From contig CP087965.1 of NCBI GenBank assembly GCA_024703855.1, positions 628,001-692,000 on the forward strand: a stretch of 64,000 nt of DNA, in the 5' to 3' direction. Positions 32,467 to 43,409 of the stretch are shown one piece after another. The position numbers and the translations under genes were made by a program. The notes under the pieces are model-generated. The model did not search any database, was not told the DNA's origin, and saw nothing but the letters and a program-made list of their open reading frames with translations. This stretch comes from Polaromonas sp. P2-4 (lineage in GTDB: Bacteria; Pseudomonadota; Gammaproteobacteria; Burkholderiales; Burkholderiaceae_C). Position 1 is the first letter of the stretch; every line of letters starts with the position of its first letter.

Positions 32467-32690
32467 AAAGCCAGTCGGCAAACAGCCGCCCCCTGGAAGA
32501 CAGCTGCCGATTCTGCGGATACAGCACCGTGACAGGCACGGGTGGTGGCGGGCAGTGGCTGAGCACCACCTGCAGGCTTTGGGTAGCCAGTTCATGCTGC
32601 ACGCGGTAGGCGCGGTACCGGCACCAGGCCAAGGCCTGCCAGCACCGCCCTGGCCGGGCTTCTATATTGGCTGGCAACCGTTAAATCTTG
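32465..32690 (-). pseudogene. C-terminal relic of a LysR-family regulator
   Basis: On the minus strand two frames together read AGLGLVPVPRYRV, QHELATQSLQVVLSHC, VTVLYPQNRQLSSRGRLFADWL, which is the effector-domain end of a LysR protein. The frame shifts near 32610, the N-terminus is missing and the stop TAG is created by the border of the palindromic element E2. Not functional. Confidence 0.7.
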
Positions 32691-33188
32691 AACAAGGACT
32701 GCCGACTTGGCATCCTTGCAAATCTGGAACTTCACTCCGCATTTTGCAAGGATGGTTAAGTGGTCAACGGGCTCAGGTGTGCAGATTTCAATAATTCAAA
32801 ATCGGCAACGCTGGAGGAGGCATCACGCCGGCGTTCAGAGCAAGTTTTTGAATACCTGATCTCGGCCAACTTCAGATAGTCAAATGTCCACTGGCAACGA
32901 CTGCTACTGCTAAGGGTTGTACGATGATGAAAACTGACCACCTGAATTGGCCGCATTCTGCCTCAGCTTCGGGTACCGAACCAGCAGCAAGCCGACAGTG
33001 GTAGATTGCTGAGAGGGGGCCATATGTTGCGAGGAAACCTGCGTTTACGCGTGGTCAACACCAGCGAAGTGGTCAACGAATGCCAGCAGCAGTGGTCAGT
33101 AATCTCCGGCACAATCGGCAACGATTACCAGCGCATGCATCGAACGCTGTGGCCAGCAGCCTCAAGCCAAACAAAGTGGAAATTTTCA
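32691..33188. other. Intergenic stretch with one inverted repeat
   Basis: About 500 bases. An inverted repeat CATCCTTGCAAA ... TTTGCAAGGATG lies near 32711-32756. No convincing gene otherwise. Confidence 0.4.
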
Positions 33189-33369
33189 ATGAAACGAGTT
33201 ATCGGCGGCACAATCAAATCCTTGGCCGTAATTACTGTGCTGATGTGCAGCGGGTGCGCCTGTAGTGGCCGTGGCCGACGCAACTGTCACCGTCGCAGCG
33301 ACCGTCGTCAAAACAGGCGTCAAGGCGACAGGTGCCGTAATTGACGCGGTGATTCCGGATTCGAAGTAA
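33189..33369 (+). CDS. Small predicted lipoprotein, one frame break
   Basis: MKRVIGGTIKSLAVITVLMCSGC is a lipoprotein-type signal with the modified Cys at about residue 23. The frame then breaks near 33262; restoring one CG unit gives CAPVVAVADATVTVAATVV and the tail GAVIDAVIPDSK with a stop at 33369. About 60 residues, probably exported and lipid-anchored. No known family; similar short NF-type lipoproteins with Val/Ala-rich tails are common in beta-proteobacteria. Confidence 0.55.
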
Positions 33370-33546
33370 GCCACATATGGCTGCCATCACTGCAGTCAGG
33401 GAGTCGCTTCATCGGGGTAAATTAAAAACTCTGGCTTGTATTTCATGAGGGAGTAACGTCTTTCGCTGGGATTGAGGGACCGAAAAAGACTGCAAGCCGC
33501 CATTCAGATAGAGCGAATTGCTGACAAATTTCGCCCCTGATTTGGC

Positions 33547-34488
33547 TTACGCTGAAAGTAGCTTGCGTAGCGCGATGTAGAGTTCACTGAGGTCGTGGGA
33601 CTTGCTGATGACCAGCGACGCCTCATACTCCTGTGCCTTGGCTTTGAGCGCTTCGTCCACGTAGCCCGAAATGATGATGACCGGCAGGTCTGGGCGTATC
33701 CGCTTTATTTGAGTGAGCAGTTCGATACCTGAATAGCCTTGCAGTCGGTAGTCGGTGACCACCGCATCGCATCCGGACGGATCAGCCTGAATGGCCGCCA
33801 GGGCGTTTTTTCCGCTTTCATAGCAGGTAACGCGAAAGCCGGCATCGGGCAGCGTGTCGCTTATGAGGTCCCGCATGGCTTCGTAGTCGTCTACATAGAC
33901 GATGTGCTTAATATCAGCGGCCGACGCGCTAACTGCCGGGATTTCCATCGATAGCACGGTCGGAAGGTAAATTTCAAAAGCAGTTCCCCGACCTGGTTCA
34001 GGTAACACGGTGATCATGCCCTGGTGCATCGCAATGATGTCGCGCACTTCTGCCAATTGCAGCCGTTGTGCACTGGATGGCCTGTCATCCATTAGGGTCG
34101 GCGCGGGGAGCAGTTCATGGAAGGGGGTGAGTGCCCCCCGGCTGTTGTTGCTGACAGACAGCCATCCATACCGCTTGGGCGGCAGTCCGCCCTGCAATTT
34201 GTCTGCATTGGGGTTCAGCGCACTGTCGTCAAGCAAGACTTCGCTAAACGACACAACCACATGCTTTGCAACACCCACCATGGATTGCCACGCAATGATA
34301 AAAACACTCAGCAATGCATGCTCCAGCTGATCGGCATGGGCGCGCACGCGAGGATCCTCGCAGAACAATTCCACGGCCAGCTTAACGTCGCCCGGAAGCA
34401 GTGCGCGAAAACGTTGCAGCGCGCCCATGACAATCGGTTCCAGACCTTGAAGGACCAGCCCTTCGGCTTGGTGGGAGTCAGTATGCAT
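33547..34488 (-). CDS. Degenerate HATPase-like domain fused to a receiver domain (paralogue of 2554-3624)
   Basis: 313 residues, intact. Same layout as the protein at 2554-3624: pseudo-ATPase region with HALLSVFIIAWQSMVG in place of an N-box, GGLPPKRYGWLSVSNNSRG, and a late GRGTAFEIYLP, then a receiver domain (YVDDYEAM, Asp in AVVTDYRL, Lys in VISKSHD). No HisKA. The two are related along their whole length, and the loss of the ATP-binding Asn in both argues for a conserved non-kinase function. No kinase gene is adjacent, so it probably works with a distant partner. Confidence 0.7.
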   Translation of the reverse strand: MHTDSHQAEGLVLQGLEPIVMGALQRFRALLPGDVKLAVELFCEDPRVRAHADQLEHALLSVFIIAWQSMVGVAKHVVVSFSEVLLDDSALNPNADKLQGGLPPKRYGWLSVSNNSRGALTPFHELLPAPTLMDDRPSSAQRLQLAEVRDIIAMHQGMITVLPEPGRGTAFEIYLPTVLSMEIPAVSASAADIKHIVYVDDYEAMRDLISDTLPDAGFRVTCYESGKNALAAIQADPSGCDAVVTDYRLQGYSGIELLTQIKRIRPDLPVIIISGYVDEALKAKAQEYEASLVISKSHDLSELYIALRKLLSA

Positions 34489-34559
34489 AGAAACCTGCCC
34501 TGTGAAGAAGTGACATGAATTTTTTATCTCTCATTCAGGCCATGGCGAATAGAAGTCAC

Positions 34560-34808
34560 TTATCGATAAAACGCTTCGACTTTGCCCTTCAACTTGATCA
34601 TCAGCGGATTGCCCTTGCGATCCAGCGTCTTGCCTGCGGGCACCTTCACCCAGCCCTCGCTGATGCAGTACTCCTCGACATCCAAACGCTCCTTGTCATT
34701 CAATCGAATACCAACGTCATGTTCGAACACGGCAGCGACGTGATAGGGACTCCGCGGGTCAATGGATAGACGGTCGGGCAGAGGGGGACATTGAGTAGCT
34801 TCGTTCAC
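34560..34808 (-). CDS. DUF3297 family protein
   Basis: 82 residues from a GTG start. PPLPDRLSIDPRSPYH, EHDVGIRLNDKER, VEEYCISEGWVKV and GKTLDRKGNPLMIKLKG match the DUF3297 signature throughout. Small cytosolic protein of unknown function, common in proteobacteria. Complete. Confidence 0.88.
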   Translation of the reverse strand: MNEATQCPPLPDRLSIDPRSPYHVAAVFEHDVGIRLNDKERLDVEEYCISEGWVKVPAGKTLDRKGNPLMIKLKGKVEAFYR

Positions 34809-35060
34809 GGGTATCTTTTTTCAATTAACGCGAATCTATATCAATTTTCCGGGATTTGACCCTTGCCTGGTCTGGATCACATGCTCAAACAGGTAATGTG
34901 ACCTGAATTACCGTTTCGCTGCTCCGTCAGCGGCCGCTTCTGGCCAGCGGTCGGCCAGAGCGCGGCGATCTGCACCGGCTGACGACCCAAAGCGGCTATT
35001 CGGGAGGTCTGATTTGAGGGCCATAGGGTGCGCTTGAGGCCTGATCTTCGGGAGCAATGT

Positions 35061-35969
35061 TCAGGATGCGGATTGCTCCACCCCACCATTGGCCAAATGC
35101 TGCATTCGCTTGATGTCGCGCTGGGGCGGCGCACCAAACAGGCGGCTGTAATCACGACTGAACTGTGAGGCGCTTTCGTAGCCCACGCGCGCCGCCGTGC
35201 TGCTCGCATCCAGTGCCTGATTCAGCATCAATTGCCGCGCCTCTTGCAGGCGCAATTGCCTCTGATACTGCACGGGGCTCATGCCCGTGAGGTTGCGGAA
35301 GTGTTGCCGGAATGTCGATGGACTCATGTGCACGCTGGCGGCGAGTTCGTTCATCAGTACGTCACGGCTGAAATTCTGTTTGAGCCATGCCATGGCTTGT
35401 GCGATCTGATGGCTGGGTGAGCCCGCTGCCACCAGGTGCCGAAGGTACGGCCCATGAGGGCCGGACAGCAGTCGCACCATGATCTCCCGCTGAATCAAGG
35501 GCGCAACATGCGTGATGAGTTGAGGCTCGTTCAGCAGTTGGACCAAGCGGGTCAACGCGTCGAGCAAAGGCGCTTCCAGCGGACTCAGAGAGATCACGCG
35601 AGGCGCCTGCTCTCGTGACAGAGGCGGCAGGTCCATCTCCGTAGCCAATTGCACAAGGACGCTCGCATCCAGTGTCAGCATCATGCCCAGAAAAGGCTCG
35701 GCCAGGTTGGCCCGGGTGACATGAGCGACGACGGGCAGATCAACTGTCGTCAGCAAGGATTGCCCAGGCCCGTAGGCAATCACCTGCTCGCCGAGGGTGA
35801 CCTGCTTTCCGCCCTGTGCCGTGATGCCCAGACCCAGCCCGTAGATGCAGTGCACGGGCTCCGTCTTGGCACTGCGTCGGTGGAGAGTGAGCCGCGGGAT
35901 GCCCGTTTGGTGATCGCCGTCATTTTGAGCAATCTTGCCAATCTCGTAGGCCAAGGTTTCGATGGGCAT
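35061..35969 (-). CDS. AraC-family transcriptional regulator
   Basis: 302 residues. AraC_N/cupin-like N-terminus (about 20-170, with VHCIYGLGLGI) and two helix-turn-helix motifs at the C-terminus (MNELAASVHMSPSTFRQHFRNLTGMSPVQYQRQLRL; VGYESASQFSRDYSRLFG). Divergent from the ene-reductase/molybdenum hydroxylase genes, whose likely regulator it is. The 222-base gap 35970-36191 should contain both promoters. Complete. Confidence 0.9.
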   Translation of the reverse strand: MPIETLAYEIGKIAQNDGDHQTGIPRLTLHRRSAKTEPVHCIYGLGLGITAQGGKQVTLGEQVIAYGPGQSLLTTVDLPVVAHVTRANLAEPFLGMMLTLDASVLVQLATEMDLPPLSREQAPRVISLSPLEAPLLDALTRLVQLLNEPQLITHVAPLIQREIMVRLLSGPHGPYLRHLVAAGSPSHQIAQAMAWLKQNFSRDVLMNELAASVHMSPSTFRQHFRNLTGMSPVQYQRQLRLQEARQLMLNQALDASSTAARVGYESASQFSRDYSRLFGAPPQRDIKRMQHLANGGVEQSAS

Positions 35970-36191
35970 GGTCAGCCTGCTAAAAGGTTATTTCTTCCAT
36001 TCAAAGCCTCATGTGTGTCGTGGATTTTCATGTAGGCCTCGCTGAGGTGCACTGTACATCCGGCACTTCCGAGCAAATCGCTTTTTGGCGATGAAACATT
36101 GAAAAAGGCAAGACAAGAATCAAAAACGGCAAGCCCATCCCAAGGCAAAAGCGGACACTTCCAGGCATCGACCACCGTTTGGAACCATCAG

Positions 36192-37285
36192 ATGACTTCT
36201 CTTTTCGCCCCCTTCACGCTCAAGGGCGTCACCCTGCGCAACCGCATTGCTGCTTCGCCCATGTGCCAGTACCAGGCTCAGGACGGGTTCTTGAACGAAT
36301 GGCACCAGACCCACTACACAAGCCTTGCACGCGGTGGTGCCGGTCTGGTGGTGGTGGAAGCGACCGCCGTGGCCCCTGAGGGTCGCATCACGCCGGGAGA
36401 TGCTGGCCTGTGGAGCGATGCCCACGTTGCAGGTTTTGCGTCTGTGTCCGATGCCATCAAAGCTGCCGGTGCCGTGCCTGGTATCCAGCTAGCACATGCA
36501 GGCCGCAAGGCCGGCTGCATGCGCCCATGGGAAGGTGGTACCCCACTGGACACGACCGACCCGCAGGCATGGCAGCCAGTGGCCCCCAGCGCTGTGCCCT
36601 TCATGCCTGGCTCTGGGTACATTCCCCGCGAGATGACGCCGGACGACATCCATCAGGCAAAGCAGCATTTCGTGGACACCGCCCGCCGTGCGCGGAAGCG
36701 GGATTCGAGTGGCTGGAACTGCACTTTGCCCATGGCTTCCTGGGACAGAACTTCCTGTCGAAGCACTCCAACCAGCGTCAGGATCAATACGGTGGCTCAC
36801 TGGAAAACCGTGCCCGATTCCTGATTGAGACTGTGCGTGAGGTGCGCGAGGTCTGGCCAGAACAGTACCCACTGACGGTGCGCCTGGGTGTGGTCGAGTT
36901 CGATGACGGGCAAGCCGAATCGCTGGCCGACGCCATCCAGGTGCTGAAATGGCTCAAGGACGCCGGTCTGGATCTTACAGATGTCGGTTTGGCCCTGTCC
37001 ACCTCCAGCGAGCAGGTGCCCTGGGGACCGAACTTCATGGTGCCTTACGCGGCGCAGATTCGCCAGGTCACGGGTCTGCCCGTGACCACCAGCTGGATGA
37101 TCACCGACGCCCAACAGGCCGACGAATTTGTCCGTAACGGTCAAGTGGATCTGGTGTTCTTTGCCCGGACCCTGCTGGCCAATCCGCATTGGCCCCACCA
37201 GGCTGCCCGTGAGCTCAAGATCGAGCGCCCGGCCGAGGTGCTGCCCACCCCCTACGCATTCTGGCTGCAGACCTGGTCCAACTGA
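36192..37285 (+). CDS. Old-yellow-enzyme ene-reductase, XenA/YqjM type, one frame break
   Basis: About 364 residues. FMN barrel of the thermophilic-like OYE class: SPMCQY (regulatory Cys), IQLAHAGRKAGCMRPWEGG, HFAHGFLGQNFLSKHSNQR with the substrate-binding His pair, and DLVFFARTLLANPHW near the end. Very close to Pseudomonas XenA in layout. It reduces activated C=C bonds and nitro compounds with NADPH. The frame breaks near 36701; adding one base restores ARRAREAGFEWLELHFAHG. Followed at 70 bases by the two-subunit molybdenum hydroxylase. Confidence 0.9.
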
Positions 37286-37355
37286 CCCGCAGGACCACAA
37301 AGCTCATCGCCATGCATCGTTCCGCCCCACCCACCCTACGGAGAACTGACCCACC

Positions 37356-37829
37356 ATGAACACGCTCAACGTTAACGGCCGCGCACACACGGTCGACGCC
37401 GACCCCGGCACCCCCATCCTCTGGGCCCTGCGCGACACGCTGGGCATGACCGGCACCAAGTTCGGCTGTGGCGCTGCGTTGTGCGGCGCCTGCACCGTGC
37501 ATCTGGACGGCCAGGCCATCCGCTCCTGCATCACGCCCATCTCCGCCGCCGAGGGCAAGAAGATCACCACCATCGAATCAGCCACCGATGGCAGTGACCG
37601 TGTCGGCGCCGCCGTGCACACCGCCTGGGTCAAGCACGACGTGGCGCAGTGCGGCTACTGCCAGAGCGGCCAGGTCATGAGCGCCACCGCGTTCCTGAAG
37701 TCGCTGCCCCGCGGCAAGCAGCCCAGCACCGCCGAGATCGACACCGCCATGGCCGGCAACATCTGCCGCTGTGGTACCTACGCCCGCATTCGCGCCGCCG
37801 TGGCCGACGCCGCTCGCGCACTCGCCTGA
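37356..37829 (+). CDS. Molybdenum hydroxylase small [2Fe-2S] subunit (IorA-like)
   Basis: 157 residues. The N-terminal plant-type ferredoxin cluster, [16 protein letters not shown] plus the Cys in IRSCITP, is followed by a second cluster in [10 protein letters not shown] and [12 protein letters not shown]. It transfers electrons from the Mo site of the next gene's product, as in isoquinoline 1-oxidoreductase. The pair lacks a FAD subunit. The stop is 12 bases before the large-subunit start. Confidence 0.9.
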   Translation: MNTLNVNGRAHTVDADPGTPILWALRDTLGMTGTKFGCGAALCGACTVHLDGQAIRSCITPISAAEGKKITTIESATDGSDRVGAAVHTAWVKHDVAQCGYCQSGQVMSATAFLKSLPRGKQPSTAEIDTAMAGNICRCGTYARIRAAVADAARALA

Positions 37830-37841
37830 AGGAGATCCACC

Positions 37842-40080
37842 ATGTTGCTCAACCCCCACCAAGACCAGCTGCCGCGCGCTGCAGCACCTGCTGGCACGCG
37901 ATCGGACCGATGCCGCCACCACGCTGCCTCGCCGCAGCTTCCTGAAACTGGCCGGTGCCGGCGGCCTGGCGCTCGGCGCCTTTCCTCACCTGGCAATGGC
38001 TCAGGCCACGGCTGCCGGCCCGGCGGCCAGCGCCCTCAAGCCGACGGAACAGCCGTCGGCCTTCGTGCAGATCGCCCCCAATGGCGAGGTCACCGTGACC
38101 ATCAACCGGCTGGAGTTCGGCCAGGGCGTGCAGACCGCGTTGCCGATGATCCTGGCCGAGGAACTGGACGCGGACTGGAACCTGGTGCGCAGCCGGCTCG
38201 GCAGCAACGAACCGGCCTATGCCGACCCGCGGTGGGGCATGCACCTGACCGCTGGCTCCACCGCCATCAAGCACAGCTTCACCCAGTTCCGTGAACTCGG
38301 CGCGCGCCCGCGCCATGCTCCTGGCCGCCGCGGCGCGCTGGAACATGGACGTGGCTACCCTGCGCACGCAAGCCGGTACGGTGCTGGGCCCGGGTGGCCG
38401 CAAGTTGGGTTACGGCGAACTGGCCGAGGCCGCCATGGCTTTGCCCGTGCCCGAGAAGGTCACGCTGAAGGACCCCAAGGATTTCCGCCTTATCGGCCGC
38501 CCCACCCCCGCCTGGACGCGCGTGCCAAGAGCAGCGGGCGGCAGGACTTCGGTATCGACGTTCGCCTGCCCGGCCAGCTGACGGCCGTGGTGGCCCGTCC
38601 GCCGGTGTTCGGGGCCCGCCTGGCGTCGGTGGACGACAGCGCGGCGCGCGCCGTCAAGGGTGTGAAGGCGGTGCTGCGCGTGCCGCTGGACCGCGGCGGC
38701 GAAGGCGTGGCCGTGGTGGCCGACGGCTACTGGCCGGCCAAGCAGGGGCGCGACGCGTTGAAGCTGCAGTGGGACACGTCTGCGGTGGAGAAGGTGGACA
38801 GCGAGCGGCAGCTGGCCCAGTACCGCGAACTGGCCGGTCGCCCCGGCCCGCGCCAGTTCGACGCCGACATGGCGCCGCTGGCCACAGCGCCCCGGCAACT
38901 GGAAGCCGAGTTCGTGTTCCCCTACCTGGCCCACGCGCCCATGGAGCCGCTGAACTGCACCGTTCAGCTTTTTGCGGGGCACGCTGAGCTGTGGGTCGGC
39001 ACCCAGTTCCCGGGCATCGACAGCGCCGCGGCCGCGCGCGTGCTGGGCCTCAAGCCCGAGCAGGTGAAGATGCATGTGCAGATGGCGGGCGGCGGCTTTG
39101 GCCGCCGTGCCGTGAGCAGCAGCGACTATGTGGTCATGGCCTGCGAGATCGCCAAGGCCGCTCGTGCCGCCGGCCTGAACGCGCCGGTGCGCACGCTGTG
39201 GAGCCGCGAGGACGACATCCGGGGTGGCTACTACCGCCCCATGCACCTGCACCGCACACGCATCGGCTTCGACGAACGCGGCAAGGTGCTGGCCTGGGAC
39301 CATGTCATTGTCGGCCAGTCCGTCACCACGGGCACCGTGTTCGAGAGTGGACAAGTGAAAAACGGCATCGACGCCACAGCAACGGAGGGCATGCGTGACC
39401 CCTACCCGCTGCCGATGCGCCTGACCGTTCACCATCCCAAGCTCAACGTGCCGGTGCTGTGGTGGCGCAGCGTGGGTTCCAACCACACCGCCTTCGTGAT
39501 GGAGACCCTGATCGACGAGATCGCCCGCAGCACGAAGCAGGACCCGGTGGCCTACCGCATGCAGCTGTGGGGCGACAAGCACCCGCGCCACCGCGCCGCG
39601 CTGCAACTGGCGGTGGACAAGAGCCGCTACGGCAAGCAGCGCTTGCCCGCCGGCCGTGCCTGGGGCGTGGCGGTGCACGAGTCCTTCGAGACCGTGGTGG
39701 CATATGTGGTGGAAGCCTCGGTGCAAGAGGGCCGCGCCGTGCTGCACCGCGTGACCGCCGGCGTGCATTGCAACCTCGCGGTGAACCCACGCAGTGTGGA
39801 AGCGCAGGTGCAGGGCGCGGCGGTCATGGGCCTGTCGATGTGCCTGCCAGGTTCGGCCATCACGCTCAAGGACGGCGTCGTCGAGCAGAGCAACTTTGGC
39901 GACTTCACGGTGGCCCGCGTGACCGACATGCCGGCGTTCGATGTACACATCGTGCCCAGCGCCGAGCCGCCCACCGGCATGGGCGAACCGGGTCTGCCAC
40001 CGCTGGCGCCGGCGTTTGCCAACGCCATTGCGCGACTGACCGGCAAACCGGTGCGCGCTCTGCCGTTCAAGCTGGCCTGA
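37842..40080 (+). CDS. Molybdenum hydroxylase large subunit (IorB-like), three frame breaks
   Basis: About 745 residues. The Tat signal [18 protein letters not shown] at about residues 25-45 indicates export to the periplasm, usual for this subfamily. Mo-pterin motifs: [42 protein letters not shown] and [11 protein letters not shown] with the catalytic Glu. The frame breaks near 37855 (C run +1), 38300 (one CG unit missing) and 38505 (C run -1); each repair restores conserved sequence such as [18 protein letters not shown]. It hydroxylates an N-heterocycle or oxidises an aldehyde; substrate unknown. Confidence 0.87.
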
Positions 40081-40113
40081 CACGACCAATCGCCCCAGAG
40101 AGGACCACACACC

Positions 40114-41161
40114 ATGGAAGATCTCGACACCCTGGTATTGCGCACCGCGCTGGGCTGGCAGGCCGCCGGCCTGCCGGTTGTGCTCGTCACCGTCGCGCGA
40201 ACCTGGGGTTCCTCGCCCCGCCCGCCCGGCTCGCTCATGGCCATCAATGGCCGGGGCGAGACGGTCGGCTCGGTGTCGGGCGGCTGCATCGAAGACGACC
40301 TGATCCACCGCATCCGCGAAGGTGGCGTGCAGGCGGCCTGCGCCACCGAAACGCCCGCCGTGCTGCGCTATGGCATCTCGGCCGACGAGGCGCACCGCTT
40401 CAGCCTGCCCTGTGGTGGCACGGTGGAACTCGTGCTGGAGACGGTGTCGGCCCACAGCCGGCTGGATGAACTGCTGCTGGCCTGCCAGCAGCGGCGCAGC
40501 ACCGAGCGGGTGCTGGACCTGCGCACAGGCCGGGTGGCACTGCACGAAGGCCGGCGCGACGGCGTGCCCCGGCTCGACGACACCCACCTCACCACCTACC
40601 TGGGGCCGCAGGCCCGGATCATCGTCATCGGCGCCGGAGACCTGTCGCGCTTTCTGTGCCAGATGGCGCTGAGCTTGGGTTTCGAGGTCATCGTCTGCGA
40701 TCCGCGCGAGGAGCACCGCGCCGGCTGGAGTCTGGATGGCGTGGTGGTGAGCCGCGAAATGCCGGATGACCTGATCATGCGCCTACCGCCGGATGCTCTT
40801 ACCGCCGTCGTGGCCTTAACGCACGACCCGAAACTCGATGACCTGGCACTGATAGACGCATTGCAGTCCGACGCGTTCTACGTCGGTGCCATCGGCTCGC
40901 GTCGCAACACCGCTCAGCGTCGGGGAGCGGCTGCGCGAGCACTTCGATCTCTCTGAACCCGCGCTGCAGGCCCTGCATGGGCCGGCAGGCCTGTACATTG
41001 GCAGCAAGACGCCGGCCGAGATCGCGCTGTCGATCATGGCGGAAGTGGTGGCCGTGAAGAATGGCGTTCGGCTAAGCGCATCGGCGCAGGTCGCAGAGGG
41101 CAAATCGCACGGTGAAGTGCCAGGACTTGAGGCTGTTACCACGGCTGGCTGCGCGGTCTGA
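40114..41161 (+). CDS. XdhC/CoxI-family molybdenum cofactor maturation factor, one frame break
   Basis: About 349 residues. XdhC N-domain (TWGSSPRPPGSLMAI, GSVSGGCIEDDL, LPCGGTVELVLE with the Cys) and Rossmann C-domain (RIIVIGAGDLSRFLCQMA, YVGAIGSRRNTAQRR, YIGSKTPAEIALSIMAEV). XdhC proteins bind Moco and help sulfurate and insert it into xanthine-dehydrogenase-type enzymes, so this gene serves the enzyme encoded upstream. The frame breaks near 40920 in a G run one base too long. Confidence 0.87.
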
Positions 41162-41264
41162 CCCTGAGCGACCGCTTTCGGGCGGATCAGCGGGTGTCGC
41201 CTTCTGGCCGGCACCGCAAATTCCTAGCCCGACCGCGAACGACGGCTTCCGCTGCATTCGCCAC

Positions 41265-42264
41265 TCAGGCTGCCTGACTGCCGCTTTGCACCAAGCTGCC
41301 CCGCACTCCAGCCAGCCACGCATCAATCAACACCGGATCATTGATGGTTTTGAGCGCCTGATACGCCGCCTCGGCCTCAGGAAACCGGCGTCGCAAAAAG
41401 TTGAGCCACTGCTTGAGCCGCCCGGCGCGTGAGCGGGCATCGAGCCGGGTACAGACGATGTGCCAGAAGTCGGCGAGTAGCGGCACCAACATGGGCCAGG
41501 TGATGCCTGCAGCTAACGGCATGCTTTGCACGCCTTCAACACCCTTCATCGACGCCCTGATGGCCAGGCCCAATCCGGGGTCAACCACCGCACCGCGGCC
41601 AATCATCAGCATGTCACAACCCGAGGCTTCGCGGCAGCGGGCGCGTCGTCCACCGTCCAGATTTCGCCGTTGGCGACCACCGGGATGTTCACCACGGCGC
41701 GTATGTCCACGATGCGATCCCAGTAGGCGGGTGGTTTGTAGGCCTGGGTTTTGGTGCGGGCGTGCACCACCAGTTCGTCGGCGCCGCCGTCTGCAATGGC
41801 CAGCGCGCACTCGATAGCACGCGAGTCGTCGCTGTAGCCCAGCCGCATCTTGGCGGACACGGGCATGTGCGCGGGCACGGCGCGGCGCACGGCGGTGACG
41901 ATGGCCAGAATGGTTTCGGGCTCATTGAGCAGGGCCGCCCCGCCGCCATGGCGGTTGACCACATTGGCGGGGCAGCCGAAGTTCAGGTCAATGCCGGCCG
42001 GCCCCAGGCTTGCGAGTCGGGCGGCGTTTTCGGCCAGGCACACCGGGTCTGAGCCCAGCAGCTCGCGCGCACCGGCACACCGGCCAGGGTGCGGCCGCCG
42101 GTATGCAGCTCGGGCACGATGCGGGTGAACACGCGCTCGGGCAGCAGCTGGTCGGTGATGCGAATGAATTCGGACACGCAGCGGTCAATGCCGCCCACGC
42201 GCGTGAGGATGTCGCGCAGCACGAAGTCGAGCAGCCCTTCCATGGGCGCGAGCAAAATGGTCAT
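41265..42264 (-). CDS. dusC: tRNA-dihydrouridine synthase, DusC type, two frame breaks
   Basis: About 333 residues. [18 protein letters not shown] at the start, [19 protein letters not shown] with the catalytic Cys, [29 protein letters not shown] and [14 protein letters not shown], then the Dus helical domain ([25 protein letters not shown]). FMN-dependent reduction of a tRNA uridine. The frame breaks near 42065 (a CG unit missing) and 41640. Its 3' part recurs as relics at 2036 and 19759, and its 5' end recurs as a short relic at 46229. A methyltransferase 3' relic abuts its start. Confidence 0.88.
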
Positions 42265-42282
42265 GGTGCTGTAAACGTCTTA

Positions 42283-42460
42283 AATTGCGGCTAAACGCCA
42301 GAGCGAAGTCACCTCGGCGGCGCGTGCCGTGTGCAGCGGGTCCGAGGCATCAGAAGCCTTGGGTGCTGCGGCTTCACATCAGGTCGGCCCACCACCTTCA
42401 AGCCAGCGCCCTCAATCGTCGCTAGCAATTCAGCGGGTTTGAGCAAGATGCGGTGAATGC
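42283..42460 (-). pseudogene. 3'-end relic of the methyltransferase gene at 46281-47514
   Basis: Minus-strand sequence encoding the C-terminal end of the methyltransferase: pieces PAELLATIEGAGLKVVGRPDVKP and, in another frame, HTARAAEVTSLWRLAAI with its stop. It aligns with 46281-46455. Truncated at the right and frameshifted. It directly precedes dusC, showing that methyltransferase and dusC were once neighbours. Confidence 0.75.
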
Positions 42461-42633
42461 CAACCCACATTATTTCATAGGACATGCTAGAGCACCGATG
42501 CGTGTCGATTGCGGACGTTTCGTGGCTCGGGGCTAACACAACCACGAGGTGATCCGTTCAATCAATACCTTGCAAGTTTCCGATCAAAAGGCTTTCGTGT
42601 TGTGAAGCAAGCTACACCATCGACGTGACCCGT

Positions 42634-43409
42634 CTAAGGGTGCCATGTAGAAACAACCTGAGGCGTTTGCGCCGACCGGCTGCCAGCCAGGGCGTATGAC
42701 AGCTGGTTCGCCGCATCCATAACCGTCTTTGCGTGGGCCTCAAGCCTGGATTTTGAAAGCCGCGAGCTCGGTCCCGAGATACACATGGACCCGAGCAGCC
42801 GCCAGCCCAGGCTAAACACGGGCGCTGCGACGCTGGATACTTCCGGCTCCCGCTCGCCCATGGATATGTGATAACCGCGCTGGCGAATTTCTTCGTAGAC
42901 CTTCCCCTTCTCGCCCGAGAACGCCAAGATGACGCGACCAGGTGCTCCCTTGTCGAGCGGCAGCCGTTCGCCAATGCGCACATGGTGGCGTACGGCCTGC
43001 GGCCCTTCTACCCCGCGCGATGCATGCGCGTATGTTGCCCTCGCGTACATAGAAAGAACCGCTCTCGCCGGTCACCTGGCTCAGCGCGCAGGGTCGGCTC
43101 CACGACGTTGTTGACGTCAAAACCCGCCTGGTAGCGCGCGCCCAGCCAGCCGGTGGCTGGGCCCAGCCGCCATTCCCCGTCTTCTCGTTGAACCATGTAG
43201 CCAGACCGCGCCAGCGTGCGCGCAAGCCGCAGCACGGTCGTCTTGTGCATGCTGGAACGCCGGCTCAGCTCAGCCAATGAAAGGCTGGCCTCGCCCACGC
43301 TGAAGGCTTCCATCAAAGACAAGGCACGGGTCACAGCGATAACCCCGCCGCCATGGGCTTGATCATCCAATTTGAGAGAGGAAATGGCGGGGTTTTTAGT
43401 GTTTCGCAC
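42634..43409 (-). CDS. IclR-family transcriptional regulator, two frame breaks
   Basis: About 258 residues from a GTG. Winged helix (ALSLMEAFSVGEASLSLAELSRRSSMHKTTVLRLARTL) and IclR effector domain (SGSFYVREGN, RVEGPQAVRHHVRIGERLPLDKGAPGRVILAF). Breaks near 43078 (one CG unit missing; the repair gives LRALSQVTGES) and near 43018 (G run +1). Divergent from the Bug/aldolase/dehydrogenase operon, which it most likely regulates. Confidence 0.82.

Noticed and set aside
32756..33344. ORFs 32756-32956 (minus) and 33006-33344 (plus)
   Set aside because: Neither has family similarity or an RBS; the second contains the lipoprotein start at 33189 but leaves its proper frame.
38410..40716. 768-codon minus-strand ORF over the molybdenum hydroxylase
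   Set aside because: The plus strand encodes clear Mo-pterin motifs; the opposite frame has His/Arg/Gly-rich low-complexity composition.
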